A stretch of DNA of 64,000 nucleotides from Crossiella sp. CA-258035 (GTDB taxonomy: Bacteria > Actinomycetota > Actinomycetes > Mycobacteriales > Pseudonocardiaceae). The stretch lies in assembly GCF_030064675.1 (NCBI RefSeq), contig NZ_CP116413.1:6356001-6420000 (forward strand). Direction: 5' to 3'. A program made the position numbers and the translations under genes. Shown piece by piece: positions 34,681-44,195 of this stretch. The notes beneath the pieces were generated by a model. It made no database searches. It was not told where the DNA came from and saw only the letters and a list, made by a program, of their open reading frames with translations. Numbering within the stretch: the first letter of the stretch is position 1; every line of letters begins with the position of its first letter.

Positions 34681-35976
34681 ATGAGCGCCACTCCGGCGAC
34701 CGGCGGTCGCGAAGTGAAGGGCCTGGCGACACTGCAGAAGCTGGGCCGCAGCCTGATGCTGCCCATCGCGGTGCTACCCGCGGCTGGTCTGCTCGCCCGC
34801 TTGGGCGACAAGGACATGCTCGGCTCGTTCACCTGGTTCCAGGACGCGGCGGCCGTGATCGCCGCGGCCGGTGGCGCGATCCTGGACGGGCTGCCGCTGC
34901 TGTTCGCGGTGGGCGTGGCCATCGGGTTCGCCCGCAAGTCCGACGGCTCCACCGCGCTGTCCGCGGTGGTCGGCTACCTGGTGATGCAGGGCGTGTTCAA
35001 GGCCCTGTCCCCCGTGGTGCTGGGCAAGGCCGCGGAAGGCGCCAAACAGCCGCTGGTCGACTACAAGGTGCTCGGCGGCATCCTGGTCGGCGTGGTGGCC
35101 GCGCTGCTGTGGCAGAAGTACCACCGCATCAAGCTGCCGCCGTACCTGGCGTTCTTCGGCGGGCGCCGGTTCGTGCCGATCCTGCTGTCGGTGGTGATCG
35201 CGATCCTGGCGGTGCCGCTGGCGCTGATCTACCCGTACTTCAACGACGGCCTCACCTGGCTGGGCGAGCAGATCACCGCCAACGCGGTCATCGGCGGCGG
35301 CGCCTTCGGCGTGCTGAACCGGTTCCTGCTGCCGCTGGGCCTGCACCACATCGTCAACACCACCGTGTGGCAGGTCTTCGGCGACTTCACCGACGCCACC
35401 GGCAAGGTCGTGCACGGTGACTACAACCGGTTCCTGGCGGGCGACCCCAGTGCGGGCACCTTCCTCACCGGGTTCTTCCCGATCATGATGTTCGCCCTGC
35501 CCGCCGCGGCGCTGGCCATCTGGCACACCGCCAAGCCGGCGCAGCGCAAGCTGGTCGGCGGCATCATGCTCTCCGCGGCGCTGACCGCGTTCCTCACCGG
35601 CGTCACCGAGCCGCTGGAGTTCGCGTTCATGTTCGTCGCGTGGCCGCTGTACATCATCCACGCCATCCTGACCGGTGTGTCCCTGGCACTGGTGAACGCG
35701 CTGGACATCCACCACGGCTTCTCGTTCTCGGCGGGTGCGATCGACTACGTGCTCAACTTCGGCATCGCGCAGAAGCCGCTGTTGCTCATCCCGATCGGCC
35801 TGGCCTTCGCCGCGGTGTACTACTTCCTGTTCCGGTTCGTGATCACGAAGTGGAACCTGGCGACCCCCGGTCGCGAGGACGACACCACGGCGATCGACCC
35901 GAGTGCGGCCGCCGACGCCGCAGAGGACAAGAAGGCCGAAGAGGACAAGAAGGCCGCCCGGTCCACCAAGGGCTGA
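34681..35976 (+). CDS. PTS EIIC, glucose/N-acetylglucosamine family (NagE2-like)
   Basis: 431-aa integral membrane sugar permease with about ten membrane segments. The glucose-superfamily signature appears as LTGVTEPLEFAFMFVAWPLY, the substrate-site GITEPLE-type motif. GLHHIVNTT and a long Lys/Asp/Glu-rich cytoplasmic tail (EDKKAEEDKKAARSTKG) follow. Domains IIB and IIA are encoded separately upstream, as in Streptomyces NagE2. ATG 34681 with GAGGAG upstream. Substrate likely N-acetylglucosamine. Confidence 0.9.
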   Translation: MSATPATGGREVKGLATLQKLGRSLMLPIAVLPAAGLLARLGDKDMLGSFTWFQDAAAVIAAAGGAILDGLPLLFAVGVAIGFARKSDGSTALSAVVGYLVMQGVFKALSPVVLGKAAEGAKQPLVDYKVLGGILVGVVAALLWQKYHRIKLPPYLAFFGGRRFVPILLSVVIAILAVPLALIYPYFNDGLTWLGEQITANAVIGGGAFGVLNRFLLPLGLHHIVNTTVWQVFGDFTDATGKVVHGDYNRFLAGDPSAGTFLTGFFPIMMFALPAAALAIWHTAKPAQRKLVGGIMLSAALTAFLTGVTEPLEFAFMFVAWPLYIIHAILTGVSLALVNALDIHHGFSFSAGAIDYVLNFGIAQKPLLLIPIGLAFAAVYYFLFRFVITKWNLATPGREDDTTAIDPSAAADAAEDKKAEEDKKAARSTKG

Positions 35977-36003
35977 GCGGGCACTACCAAGGAGGAGTAG
36001 GAC

Positions 36004-36282
36004 ATGCCGGAACTGCGGGTCACGGTGGCCAGCCGAGTCGGTCTGCACGCACGGCCGGCCGCCGTGCTGGCCAAGACCGCGGCGGAGCAGCCGGTGCCGG
36101 TCACCATCCGCAAGGAGGGTGGCGAGCCGGTGGCCGCGGCCAGTGTCCTGGGGTTGATGACCCTGGGCGCCATGCACGGTGACGAGGTGGTGCTCGCCGC
36201 CGAGGGCGAGGGCGCCGAGGCGGCCCTGGCAGCGGTGGCCGCGCTCATCGGCACCGACCTCGACCAGGAGCAACCGGCCTGA
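36004..36282 (+). CDS. ptsH: PTS phosphocarrier HPr
   Basis: 92-aa phosphocarrier between enzyme I and EIIA. His15 is in VGLHARPAA. Ser47 in AASVLGLMTLGAMHGDE corresponds to the regulatory Ser46 of low-GC Gram-positives, although the flanking residues differ and HPr kinase is generally absent in actinobacteria. GGAGGAG precedes ATG 36004. Enzyme I (ptsI) is not in the window. Confidence 0.95.
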   Translation: MPELRVTVASRVGLHARPAAVLAKTAAEQPVPVTIRKEGGEPVAAASVLGLMTLGAMHGDEVVLAAEGEGAEAALAAVAALIGTDLDQEQPA

Positions 36283-36299
36283 TCCCACTCCGCTGACGA

Positions 36300-36337
36300 C
36301 CCCTGTGGATAAGTGTCGAACCACTTGTCCACAGGGG
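36300..36337 (+). terminator. terminator of the DasR-like/EIIC/HPr operon, containing DnaA-box-like arms
   Basis: 16-bp stem (36300-36315 with 36322-36337, one G-U pair) and 6-base loop, followed by CTTTCGTTGT. The arms include TGTGGATAA (36303-36311) and TTGTCCACA (36326-36334), both DnaA-box forms, facing each other. Confidence 0.85.
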
Positions 36338-36441
36338 CTTTCGTTGTACACAAAGGGGTCAAGTGGGCCCGCGCGGCTCGCGATCGGGCAGGCCAGGGTG
36401 GTACTCCGGAATGGCACATCCCTTCCGCCCCTGGAGTCCCC

Positions 36442-37230
36442 ATGCGTGCCCTGCTCCCCTGTCTGCTCGCCCTGACCGCCCTGCTCTTCGGCCAGCTGCC
36501 CGCCTTCGCCGCCGGTGCCGGCGAGTACGTGGCGCTGGGCGACTCCTACGCCTCCGGAGTGGGCGCGGGCGCCTACGAACGCGGCAGCGGCGCGTGCAGG
36601 CGAAGTCGCAACGCCTATCCACACCTGATAGCGAAGTCCTTACAGCCCAGCGCTTTCCACTTCCCCGCCTGCTCCGGCGCGACCACTGTGGACGTGGTGG
36701 ACCGGCAGCTGGACAAGCTCGGGGCGAACACCGCGCTGGTGACGCTCACGGTGGGCGGCAACGACCTCGGCTTCACCGACGTCATGACCACCTGTGTCCT
36801 CAATGGAGACTCCGCCTGCCAGCGCAGGGCGGACCGGGCCGCCGCCTTCGTCCGAGACGAGCTGCCGGCCCGCCTGGACCGCACCTACGCGGCCATCCGC
36901 GCGAAAGCCCCCAACGCCAGGCTGCTCGTGCTCGGCTACCCGCGGCTGTTCGAGGCGAAGTCCTGCTCCGGCGGGCTGAGCGCGGCCAAACGCGCGGCCC
37001 TCAACGCGGGCGCGGACCTGCTCGCGGACACCACCGCGGCGCGGGCCAAGGCCGCCGGGGTGCGGTACGTGGACGTGCGGGACCGGTTCGCCGGACACGG
37101 CATCTGCGGCTCGCCGCGCTGGGTCAACCCCCTGGTCTCCCCCAGCACGGACTCCTTCCACGCCAACGCGCTGGGGCATGCTCACGGCTACGCGCCCGCG
37201 GCGTTGGAGAGCCGCTTAGCCGGGGTGTGA
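36442..37230 (+). CDS. secreted SGNH-family lipase/esterase
   Basis: 262-aa exported hydrolase. Signal peptide in residues 1-23 (LLPCLLALTALLFGQLPAFA). Block I nucleophile GDSYASG, block III GGNDLGF and block V STDSFHANALGH give the Ser-Asp-His site. Three likely disulfide pairs from six Cys, as in the Streptomyces secreted lipases of this type (SCO1725-like). ATG 36442 with GGAG 5 bases upstream. Own promoter after the PTS terminator. Confidence 0.9.
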   Translation: MRALLPCLLALTALLFGQLPAFAAGAGEYVALGDSYASGVGAGAYERGSGACRRSRNAYPHLIAKSLQPSAFHFPACSGATTVDVVDRQLDKLGANTALVTLTVGGNDLGFTDVMTTCVLNGDSACQRRADRAAAFVRDELPARLDRTYAAIRAKAPNARLLVLGYPRLFEAKSCSGGLSAAKRAALNAGADLLADTTAARAKAAGVRYVDVRDRFAGHGICGSPRWVNPLVSPSTDSFHANALGHAHGYAPAALESRLAGV

Positions 37231-37256
37231 ACGGCGGACGCGGGCCACCGTCGGTG

Positions 37257-38150
37257 CTACAGCGGTAGTTCCAGCAGGTTGTCCGTGGCGGCGCGCAGTG
37301 CCGCGCGCATCGCTTCCCGGGGCGCCGGGCGGCCGGTGAACTGCTCGCACTGGCCGAAAGCCTGGTGCAGCAGCATGTCCAGGCCGGTGGCCAGGCGGTG
37401 GCCCTGGGCCAGGACCGCGGTGGCCAGCGGTGTCGGGAACGGGTGGTAGATCACGTCCAGCACGCAGGGGGCCGCGGCCAGTGCGGTGGCGTGTGGTTCG
37501 GTCGCGGCCGGTGGCACGGTGCTCACCAGGATCAGGGAGCTCGCGGCCAGGTCGGCGAGGTTGGTTTCGGAGAGGAGGGTTGTCTCGGTTTTCATGCCTG
37601 CCCTGGCGGCGCAGTCGAGTGCGTCGGTGGCGCGGGCCGGGTCGCGGACCACCAGGGTGAGCTCGGTCAGGCCCAGCTCGGCCAGGGCGACGATCGCGGC
37701 CAAGGCGGTGCCACCGGCGCCGAGGATGGTCGCGTGGCCCCTGGTGACCGGGGTGAAGCCGCCCGCGGCGCGCAGGGCGCCGGTGACGCCGTCGATGTCG
37801 GTGCAGTCGGCGTGCCAGCCGTTGCCCGGCAACGGGGTCAGGGTGTTCGCGGCGCCGACCAGCCTGGCTCGTGCGGTGGCCTCGGTGGCGAGGTCCAGGG
37901 CACGGCGTTTGCCGGGCATGGTCACCGAGAAACCGGCCCAGGCCGGGGTGGCCCCGGCGGCCTCGGTGAGCAGGCTCGGCAGGCGGTGCTCGTCGCATTC
38001 GACGCGCTCGTAGTGCCAGTCGGGCAGGCCGAGCGCGGCGAAGGCGGCGTTGTGCAGGACCGGGGACAGCGAGTGGGCTACCGGTGAGCCCAGGATCGCC
38101 GCCCTGCGTGGTCCAGCGACTGCTCCGGCAGGCGGCTCAGTAGGCGCCAC
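37257..38150 (-). CDS. aroE: shikimate dehydrogenase
   Basis: 297-aa NADP-dependent enzyme reducing dehydroshikimate. Substrate site SPVAHSLSP, catalytic Lys in GFSVTMPGKR, VGAANTL and DIDGV. Nucleotide loop GAGGTALA; late signature YHPFPTPLA and LLHQAFGQCEQFTG. GTG 38150 overlaps the mltG end by 14 bases. Ends alaS-ruvX-mltG-aroE. Confidence 0.95.
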   Translation of the reverse strand: MAPTEPPAGAVAGPRRAAILGSPVAHSLSPVLHNAAFAALGLPDWHYERVECDEHRLPSLLTEAAGATPAWAGFSVTMPGKRRALDLATEATARARLVGAANTLTPLPGNGWHADCTDIDGVTGALRAAGGFTPVTRGHATILGAGGTALAAIVALAELGLTELTLVVRDPARATDALDCAARAGMKTETTLLSETNLADLAASSLILVSTVPPAATEPHATALAAAPCVLDVIYHPFPTPLATAVLAQGHRLATGLDMLLHQAFGQCEQFTGRPAPREAMRAALRAATDNLLELPL

Positions 38151-39327
38151 GGGCCAGGGCCTCGCTGCGGTTCTGGTTGTGCTGGGCGTTGGTTTCGGCG
38201 AAACAGGAGGTGCCGTCCTTGTAGCACTTGACGAAGAAGATCCAGTTCCCGGCCTCGGGCTTGGTGGCGGCCAGGATGGCCTCGTTGCCGGCGGAGGCGA
38301 TCGGGGTCGGCGGCAGGTTGGTGTTGGCGTAGGTGTTGTACGCGCCCGCTCGCTCCCGGTCCTCCTTGGTGGTGCGCACCAGCGGACGGTCCAGGGCGTA
38401 GTTGATGGTGGAGTCCAGCTCCAGCTTCATGTCCTTGGCCAGCCGGTTGTACAGCACCCTCGAGACCTTGCCGAAGTCCTTGGTGATGCCCTCGCGTTCG
38501 ATCAGGGAGGCGATGACCAGCACGTCGTAGTCACTGAAACCGGTGTCCCTGGCGATCTTGGGCAGACCGACGGCCTGCAGCCGGGTGGCCGAGGTGCCCA
38601 GCACCGCCTTGAGCAGCTCCTCGGGCGTCGCGCCCGGCTTGACGTCGTAGCGGCCCGGCATGATCAGGCCTTCCAGGCGGTGCTTGGGGTCGGCCTTGGT
38701 GACGCCGCCGATCGCCCAGTCCGGCACTCCGAGGGAGGCGGGGTCGGCCTTCTCCATGACCTCGCGGATGGCCTCGGCGCTGACACAGGTGTCCTTGCCG
38801 TTGACCTTGGCGCAGCTGGCCTCGGCGATGCGGGAGAGGATGCCGGGGTTGGTCTTGCCGTCGGGCTGCTTGGTGTCGTAGAGCTGGTAGCCGCCCTTGA
38901 CCTCGAAGTCGCCGACGCGGGCTTCCTTCTCCAGCAGGCGGGCGCCCGCGGCCGCGCCGGACATCTTGGCCTTGAGCAGGTAGTAGCCGGGCTGGACGCC
39001 ACCGAGCTTGGTGTTGGACTCGGCGGCCTCGGTGTAGGCGCGGGCGCTGGCGACCACGCCGGCGTCGGCGAGGGTCTTGCCGGTCTTGGAGATCGTGCCG
39101 GCCTCGATCTGCACGACCACGTCGGACTCGCCGGAGCCCTCGTAGTCGTCGTAGGAGCCGATGCCGATCAGTTCCAGCGCGCCCATCCACACCCCGACGC
39201 CGATGACCACGGCGGCCACCCCGGCGCCGATCAGCAACTTGGTGCGCTTGGCCTTCTTGTCACGGGCGGAGCGCTCCTCCGAGGAGTGCTGCCCCTCGTC
39301 GAACAACCCGAGATCGTCGCTGCTCAC
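38137..39327 (-). CDS. mltG: endolytic murein transglycosylase MltG
   Basis: 396-aa membrane-anchored lytic transglycosylase that cleaves nascent peptidoglycan. Short cytoplasmic N-terminus, one membrane helix near residues 31-50, then LysM-like and YceG domains. Catalytic Glu in [10 protein letters not shown], followed by [20 protein letters not shown] and [20 protein letters not shown] 39327 overlaps the ruvX stop. Confidence 0.95.
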   Translation of the reverse strand: MSSDDLGLFDEGQHSSEERSARDKKAKRTKLLIGAGVAAVVIGVGVWMGALELIGIGSYDDYEGSGESDVVVQIEAGTISKTGKTLADAGVVASARAYTEAAESNTKLGGVQPGYYLLKAKMSGAAAGARLLEKEARVGDFEVKGGYQLYDTKQPDGKTNPGILSRIAEASCAKVNGKDTCVSAEAIREVMEKADPASLGVPDWAIGGVTKADPKHRLEGLIMPGRYDVKPGATPEELLKAVLGTSATRLQAVGLPKIARDTGFSDYDVLVIASLIEREGITKDFGKVSRVLYNRLAKDMKLELDSTINYALDRPLVRTTKEDRERAGAYNTYANTNLPPTPIASAGNEAILAATKPEAGNWIFFVKCYKDGTSCFAETNAQHNQNRSEALARGAY

Positions 39328-39836
39328 CGTTTCTCCTCGCCGCGTGCGGCCACCGCGTTGGCCCTGGCGTCCAGCCAGGACTGCAGGATTTCCACGGCGG
39401 CCGCCTGGTCGATGACGGCACGTTGCCGTTTGCCCTTGACGCCGCGCTGACTGAGCATCCGCGCGGCACTGACCGTGGTGAGGCGCTCGTCGGTCAACCG
39501 GACCGGCACCGGCGCGACGCGCTCGGCGAGCAGGTCGGCGTAGGCGGCCGCGGTCTGCGCCGCGTCGCCGTGCCGCCCGGCCAGGGTCCTGGGCAGGCCC
39601 ACAACCACCTCGACCACCTCGTGTTCGGCGACGAGTGCGACCAGCTGGTCCAGGTCCCGGCCGGTCTTCTCGTCACGCGACAGGGTAACCAGCGGGGTGG
39701 CGAGCATGGGAGCGGGATCGCTCAGCGCGATGCCGACCCGCACCGAGCCGACGTCCACGGCGAGCCGCCGCCCCGGGCCCACGTCGTGGGCGCCGGGGCG
39801 GTCAGGCTGACGTGCTGGCTGGTCAGGCCGGGTCAC
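39324..39836 (-). CDS. ruvX: Holliday junction resolvase-like / pre-16S rRNA nuclease RuvX (YqgF)
   Basis: 170-aa RNase H-fold protein. First catalytic Asp in [13 protein letters not shown], then [26 protein letters not shown] and [15 protein letters not shown] carrying the last acidic residue. The first 22 residues are a variable Pro/Arg-rich extension. Implicated in 16S rRNA 5' end maturation in other bacteria. GTG 39836 overlaps the alaS stop by 4 bases. Confidence 0.94.
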   Translation of the reverse strand: MTRPDQPARQPDRPGAHDVGPGRRLAVDVGSVRVGIALSDPAPMLATPLVTLSRDEKTGRDLDQLVALVAEHEVVEVVVGLPRTLAGRHGDAAQTAAAYADLLAERVAPVPVRLTDERLTTVSAARMLSQRGVKGKRQRAVIDQAAAVEILQSWLDARANAVAARGEEKR

Positions 39837-42514
39837 GAGCCGCCCAAGGTGCGGTGCAGGGCGGCGATGGCGGCGGGCACGCCGGCCGGGTTGTCGCCGC
39901 CGCCCTGGGCCATGTCGGGCTTGCCGCCACCGCGGGCGCCCAGGTCACCGGCGAAGCTCGGCACCAGCTTGCCCGCGGCGTGGCCGAGGTCGCGGGCGGC
40001 GGCGGTGGTGGCCACCACGAAGGCGACCTTGCCGGCGTCCGCGTCGACCGAGAACAGCGCGACCACGCCGGGGCGGGAGCCCAGGCGATTGCGCACCTCG
40101 GTGGCCAGGGCGCGCAGGTCACCGGCGGGGACGCCGTCGGTGATCTGTTCGGCGACCACGGAGAGCTCGCCGAGCTGGATGGCGCGGCCGGCGATGTCAC
40201 CGGCGGAGCGCAGCACCTCGCCGACGCGGAGCTGCTCGATGGTCTTCTCCGCGGCGCGCAGCTTGGCCACCACGCCGGAGATCCGCTCGGGCAGCTCGGC
40301 GGCGGGCACCTTGAACTGGTCGGCGAGCTGGGTGACCAGCAGGTGTTCCTTGTTGATGTAGCGCACGGCGTCCATGCCGACCAGGGCCTCGACGCGGTGC
40401 ACGCCGGAGCCGATGGAGGCATCGCCGACCAGCTTGACCACGCCGAGCTGGGCGATGTTGCGCACGTGGGTGCCGCCGCAGAGCTCGCGGGAGTACTCGC
40501 CCATGTCGACCACGCGGACGCTGTCGCCGTACTTCTCGCCGAAGAGGGCGACCGCGCCCAGCTCCAGGGCCTTGTCCATGGTGGTGGTGAAGGAGTTGAC
40601 CTCCACGTCCTCCTGCAGGTAGGCGTTCACCTCCTCCTCGACCTCGCCGAGCACCGAGGCCGACACCGGGGCGGGGGTGGTGAAGTCGAAGCGCATCCGG
40701 CCGGGCGAGTTGAGCGAACCGGCCTGGGCGGCGCGCTTGCCGTAGGCGCCGCGGACGGCGGCGTGCACCAGGTGGGTGGCCGAGTGCGAGCGCTGGATGG
40801 CGTTGCGGCGGGCCACGTCGACCTCGGCTTCGAGCAGGTCGTCCAGGCCGACCTCGCCGGAGACCACGGTGGCGCGGTGCACGAACAGGCCGGGCACGCT
40901 GCGCTGCACGTCGGAGACGGCCAGTTCGGCCCCGGCGCCGAGCAGGCGGCCGGTGTCGGCGATCTGGCCACCGCCCTCGGCGTAGAACGGGGTGCGGTCG
41001 AGCACCAACTCGACCTCGGCGCCCTGACCGGCCTTGGCGGCGGGCTGGCCGCCGACGAGCAGGCCGACGACGCGGGCCTGGCTGGCCAGGTCGGTGTAGC
41101 CGAGGAACTCGGTCGGGCCGTGCTGCTCCAGCACCGAGCGGTACACGGTGAGGTCGCCGTGCCCGGTCTTGCGGGCGGCGGCGTCGGCCTTGGCGCGGTT
41201 GCGCTGCTCGGCCATCAGGGTGCGGAAGCCGTCCTCGTCGACGGTGAGGCCCTGCTCGGCGGCCATCTCCAGGGTGAGGTCGATGGGGAAGCCGTAGGTG
41301 TCGTGCAGCTGGAAGGCCTTGTCGCCGGGCAGCTTGGTGCTGCCGCCGGCGCGGGTCTGCGCGGCGGCGGTGTCGAAGATCTTCGAGCCGCTGGAGAGGG
41401 TGGCCAGGAAGGCTTCCTCCTCGGCGCGCATGACGGCGTCGATGCGGTCGAAGTCGGTCTTGAGCTCGGGGTAGGAGGGGGCCATGGCGTCGGCGACGAC
41501 CTTGGTGAACTCGCCCAGCACCGGCTCCTGCACGCCGAGCAGGCGGATGGAGCGCACGATGCGGCGCAGCAGGCGGCGCAGCACGTAGCCGCGGGCCTCG
41601 TTGCCGGGGGTGACGCCGTCGCCGACGAGCATCACGCCGCTGCGGGCGTGGTCGGCGATGACCCGGAAGCGCACGTCGTCGATCGCCTCGGCGCCGTAGC
41701 GGCGGCCGGAGAGCTCCTCGGCCTTGGCGATGACCGGGCGGATCAGGTCGGTCTCGTAGACGTTCGGCACGCCCTGCAGCAGCATGGCCACCCGCTCGAT
41801 GCCCATGCCGGTGTCGATGCTCTTGGCCGGCAGGTCGCCGAGGATCGGGAAGTCGGTCTTGCCGGTGCCCTCACCGCGGAGGCTCTGCATGAACACGAGG
41901 TTCCAGAACTCCATGTAGCGGTCGCCGTCGGGCTCGGAGCCGTCACCGGAGTCGACGAACTCCGGGCCGTACTCGGGGCCGCGGTCGATGAGGATCTCCG
42001 AGCACGGGCCGCACGGACCCGGCACGCCCATGGACCAGAAGTTGGGGCCCTTGCCGAGGCGGATGATCCGGGACTTGGGCACGCCGATCTTGTTGTGCCA
42101 CAGGTCGTAGGCCTCGTCGTCGTCCTCGTAGACGGTGGTCCACAGCACCGACTCGTCCAGGCCGTAGCCGCCCTCGGACTGCGGCTTGGTGACCAGCTCC
42201 CAGGCCAGCTGGATCGCGCCGTCCTTGAAGTAGTCGCCGAAGGAGAAGTTGCCGGCCATCTGGAAGAACGTGTTGTGCCGGGTGGTCTTGCCGACCTCGT
42301 CGATGTCCAGGGTGCGCACGCACTTCTGCACGCTGGTGGCGGTCGGGGACGGCGGCGGGGCCTCGCCGAGGAAGAACGGCTTGAACGGCACCATGCCGGC
42401 GTTGACGAACAGCAGGTTCGGGTCGTCCAGGATCAGCGAGGCACTGGGCACGACGCGGTGGCCGTTGCGTTGGAAGTGGTCGAGGAACCGCTGGCGGAGG
42501 TCATGGGTCTGCAC
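39833..42514 (-). CDS. alaS: alanyl-tRNA synthetase
   Basis: 893-aa class II synthetase with editing domain. Motif 1-2 region [19 protein letters not shown], class [13 protein letters not shown], editing-site [11 protein letters not shown] (HxxxH) and CGGTHVRN, and C-terminal DHHA1-type region ending [21 protein letters not shown] 42514 ([14 protein letters not shown]) is chosen because AGGA lies 6 bases upstream and the family starts there; a GTG at 42544 would add ten unconserved residues. Confidence 0.97.
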   Translation of the reverse strand: MQTHDLRQRFLDHFQRNGHRVVPSASLILDDPNLLFVNAGMVPFKPFFLGEAPPPSPTATSVQKCVRTLDIDEVGKTTRHNTFFQMAGNFSFGDYFKDGAIQLAWELVTKPQSEGGYGLDESVLWTTVYEDDDEAYDLWHNKIGVPKSRIIRLGKGPNFWSMGVPGPCGPCSEILIDRGPEYGPEFVDSGDGSEPDGDRYMEFWNLVFMQSLRGEGTGKTDFPILGDLPAKSIDTGMGIERVAMLLQGVPNVYETDLIRPVIAKAEELSGRRYGAEAIDDVRFRVIADHARSGVMLVGDGVTPGNEARGYVLRRLLRRIVRSIRLLGVQEPVLGEFTKVVADAMAPSYPELKTDFDRIDAVMRAEEEAFLATLSSGSKIFDTAAAQTRAGGSTKLPGDKAFQLHDTYGFPIDLTLEMAAEQGLTVDEDGFRTLMAEQRNRAKADAAARKTGHGDLTVYRSVLEQHGPTEFLGYTDLASQARVVGLLVGGQPAAKAGQGAEVELVLDRTPFYAEGGGQIADTGRLLGAGAELAVSDVQRSVPGLFVHRATVVSGEVGLDDLLEAEVDVARRNAIQRSHSATHLVHAAVRGAYGKRAAQAGSLNSPGRMRFDFTTPAPVSASVLGEVEEEVNAYLQEDVEVNSFTTTMDKALELGAVALFGEKYGDSVRVVDMGEYSRELCGGTHVRNIAQLGVVKLVGDASIGSGVHRVEALVGMDAVRYINKEHLLVTQLADQFKVPAAELPERISGVVAKLRAAEKTIEQLRVGEVLRSAGDIAGRAIQLGELSVVAEQITDGVPAGDLRALATEVRNRLGSRPGVVALFSVDADAGKVAFVVATTAAARDLGHAAGKLVPSFAGDLGARGGGKPDMAQGGGDNPAGVPAAIAALHRTLGGS

Positions 42515-42598
42515 GGGGAGTCCTAGGTGTGGCTGTGCGCGCACGGCGCGGGTTGACGGGTGGTCGGCGGGGGCGGCGAAGGGCAGGGGCGTCGGGGC

Positions 42599-43039
42599 TC
42601 AGCCCTCCGCCCAGCGCGCTCGCCGGTCCCCCTCCGTTCCGCCTCGTGGCGACTCGTCCAGACCGGTCAGCCAGCCGGCGTCGGCGGCGCGGTGCGAACC
42701 GGTCTCGCGGACGGCGCGGCCCGGCTCGCGGGCTCCGGCCTCGCGGCCGGCGCTGTCCCGGCCGGCGCTGTCCCGGGCCGGGCGGTTGTGCCTGCGCGAG
42801 CGGGAGCCCAGCGGCTCCTGGGCGCGGGCGACCACCTCGGAGAGCTCGTCCTCACGCTCGGTCATGCCCGCGCGGACGTCGGCGCCGAAGGAGCCGACCG
42901 CGCCGGCCAGCTCACGCACGGCGTCGCCGAGGTTCTCCGCGATGCCGGCCGGGGTGAACTGCTTGGTGGTGGCGGTGGCCTTGCGGGCGATCGCCACCCC
43001 GGCGGCCACGCCGAGACTGAGCCAGAACAGCCGCCTCAT
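42599..43039 (-). CDS. DUF6167-like small protein upstream of alaS
   Basis: 146-aa unknown. N-terminal hydrophobic anchor (FWLSLGVAAGVAIARKA), a helical stretch with regularly spaced charged residues (NLGDAVRELAGAVGSFGADV), then a basic disordered tail with SAGRDSAGREAG repeats. This gene and the DUF948 gene sit upstream of alaS in other actinomycetes. ATG 43039 overlaps the DUF948 stop (ATGA). Cell-envelope role is possible but unproven. Confidence 0.75.
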   Translation of the reverse strand: MRRLFWLSLGVAAGVAIARKATATTKQFTPAGIAENLGDAVRELAGAVGSFGADVRAGMTEREDELSEVVARAQEPLGSRSRRHNRPARDSAGRDSAGREAGAREPGRAVRETGSHRAADAGWLTGLDESPRGGTEGDRRARWAEG

Positions 43040-43452
43040 CGCTTACCACTCTTACGGGTGATGCGCCGGGAGTGCCGTCCGGTGGGCTCCATCGCGGCGG
43101 TGCGCTTGCGCCGGGCGCGCAGCGCCTTGCTGACGCCGTAGGAGAACGCGGCGGCCTTCACCAGCGGCCCGCCCAGCGTGGCGGTGAACAGGGAGGTCAG
43201 CGCGGAGACGTTGCCGCTGACGGCGCGCGCGTTCGCGGTGATCCCGTCCACCCGTTCCAGCTGGGTGTTGACGTGGGTGAGGGTGGTGTTGGCCCCGTCG
43301 AAGAGCGGATCGCTGTTCTCGTGCGCCTTGCGGATGGCGATGGTGGCCTCGTCCAGCGTGCGGCCCAGCTTCAGCAGCGGGATCGCGAGCAGCAGCACCA
43401 GCAGCACGAAGGCGCCTGCCGCGACCAATGCGGCAATCTGCCCTGGTGACAC
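43036..43452 (-). CDS. DUF948 family membrane protein
   Basis: 138-aa protein with one N-terminal membrane helix (AALVAAGAFVLLVLLLAIPLL) followed by a long amphipathic helical region (TLDEATIAIRKAHENSDPLF, NTTLTHVNTQLERVDGITAN) typical of DUF948, and a basic C-terminus (SRRITRKSGKR). GTG 43452 with GGAGG upstream; longer frames exist but start with unconserved sequence. Operon with DUF6167-like gene. Confidence 0.82.
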   Translation of the reverse strand: MSPGQIAALVAAGAFVLLVLLLAIPLLKLGRTLDEATIAIRKAHENSDPLFDGANTTLTHVNTQLERVDGITANARAVSGNVSALTSLFTATLGGPLVKAAAFSYGVSKALRARRKRTAAMEPTGRHSRRITRKSGKR

Positions 43453-43589
43453 GAGCCCTCCATGCGTAAGTAGAAGTCGGGTACCCCAGCGCCGCGACGG
43501 TAAGCTCACGCGCGGTCACGCAGGTCTTCTGGCGTGTCGCAGGCGCTGTGGATGATCGGGGACAGGTTACCGCGCCGGTGTCACGTGCC

Positions 43590-44195
43590 TCACCCCGGTT
43601 GCTGCTCGGTCAGCTCGGCGGCCACCGCCTCGGGCAACTCCGGGAAGGCGGCCACCCTCGGGTCCAGGCGCAGCAGGCTGGCCAGGCCGATGCGTTTCTG
43701 CTCGCCGACGGCCGCGGTCAGCCGCCGGGTGGCCAGCACGTGGAAGACCCACTGGTCCACGTCCAGGGGGTTGGCGGTGGCCTTGTCCTGGTGCCGGAAC
43801 AGGCAGAAGACGTAGGCGTCGGACTGCCGGGCGCGGGCGGAGCTGGTGTTGGTGGCGTGGTCCCAGCCCGCGGTGGGCCGGATGTCGAAGGAGATGTCGG
43901 AGAGCCGTTCCTGCCGCCAGCTCTGCAGGTAGGCGGCGGACTTGACCTCGATCCGCCAGCCCTGGGCGGTGCGCAGGTCGGCGGCGTCCCACTCGATCCG
44001 GGTGCCGCCGGTGACGCAGTCCAGGGCGAGGCCGACCAGGTACTCGGCGAGCACGCCGCGCATGGCGTTGCCGACCAGGTCGGAGCAGGACCAGCTCCAG
44101 AACCCGCGCAGGTCCGCCCCTGGTGGCGCGCCCGCGCCGGTGATCGGTTCGGCGCCGGTCTTGGGCGTCACGACCAGCGCGTCCAGCCCGGTCAC
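43590..44195 (-). CDS. PD-(D/E)xK nuclease-like protein coupled to rarA
   Basis: 201-aa uncharacterised protein. The pattern is that of a restriction-endonuclease-fold core: E51 in a helix ([14 protein letters not shown]), then D70/D73 (IEWDAADL), then E83-V-K85 ([14 protein letters not shown]), with a later strand SDAYVFCLF. Nuclease activity is inferred from this spacing only. GTG 44195 overlaps the rarA stop by 4 bases, so it is translated with a replication-recombination ATPase. No restriction or modification partner is adjacent. Confidence 0.6.
   Translation of the reverse strand: MTGLDALVVTPKTGAEPITGAGAPPGADLRGFWSWSCSDLVGNAMRGVLAEYLVGLALDCVTGGTRIEWDAADLRTAQGWRIEVKSAAYLQSWRQERLSDISFDIRPTAGWDHATNTSSARARQSDAYVFCLFRHQDKATANPLDVDQWVFHVLATRRLTAAVGEQKRIGLASLLRLDPRVAAFPELPEAVAAELTEQQPG

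Noticed and set aside
39812-42526. Plus-strand 904-codon frame opposite alaS
   Set aside because: Mirror frame of alaS with Gly/Ala/Asp/Val bias and no motifs.
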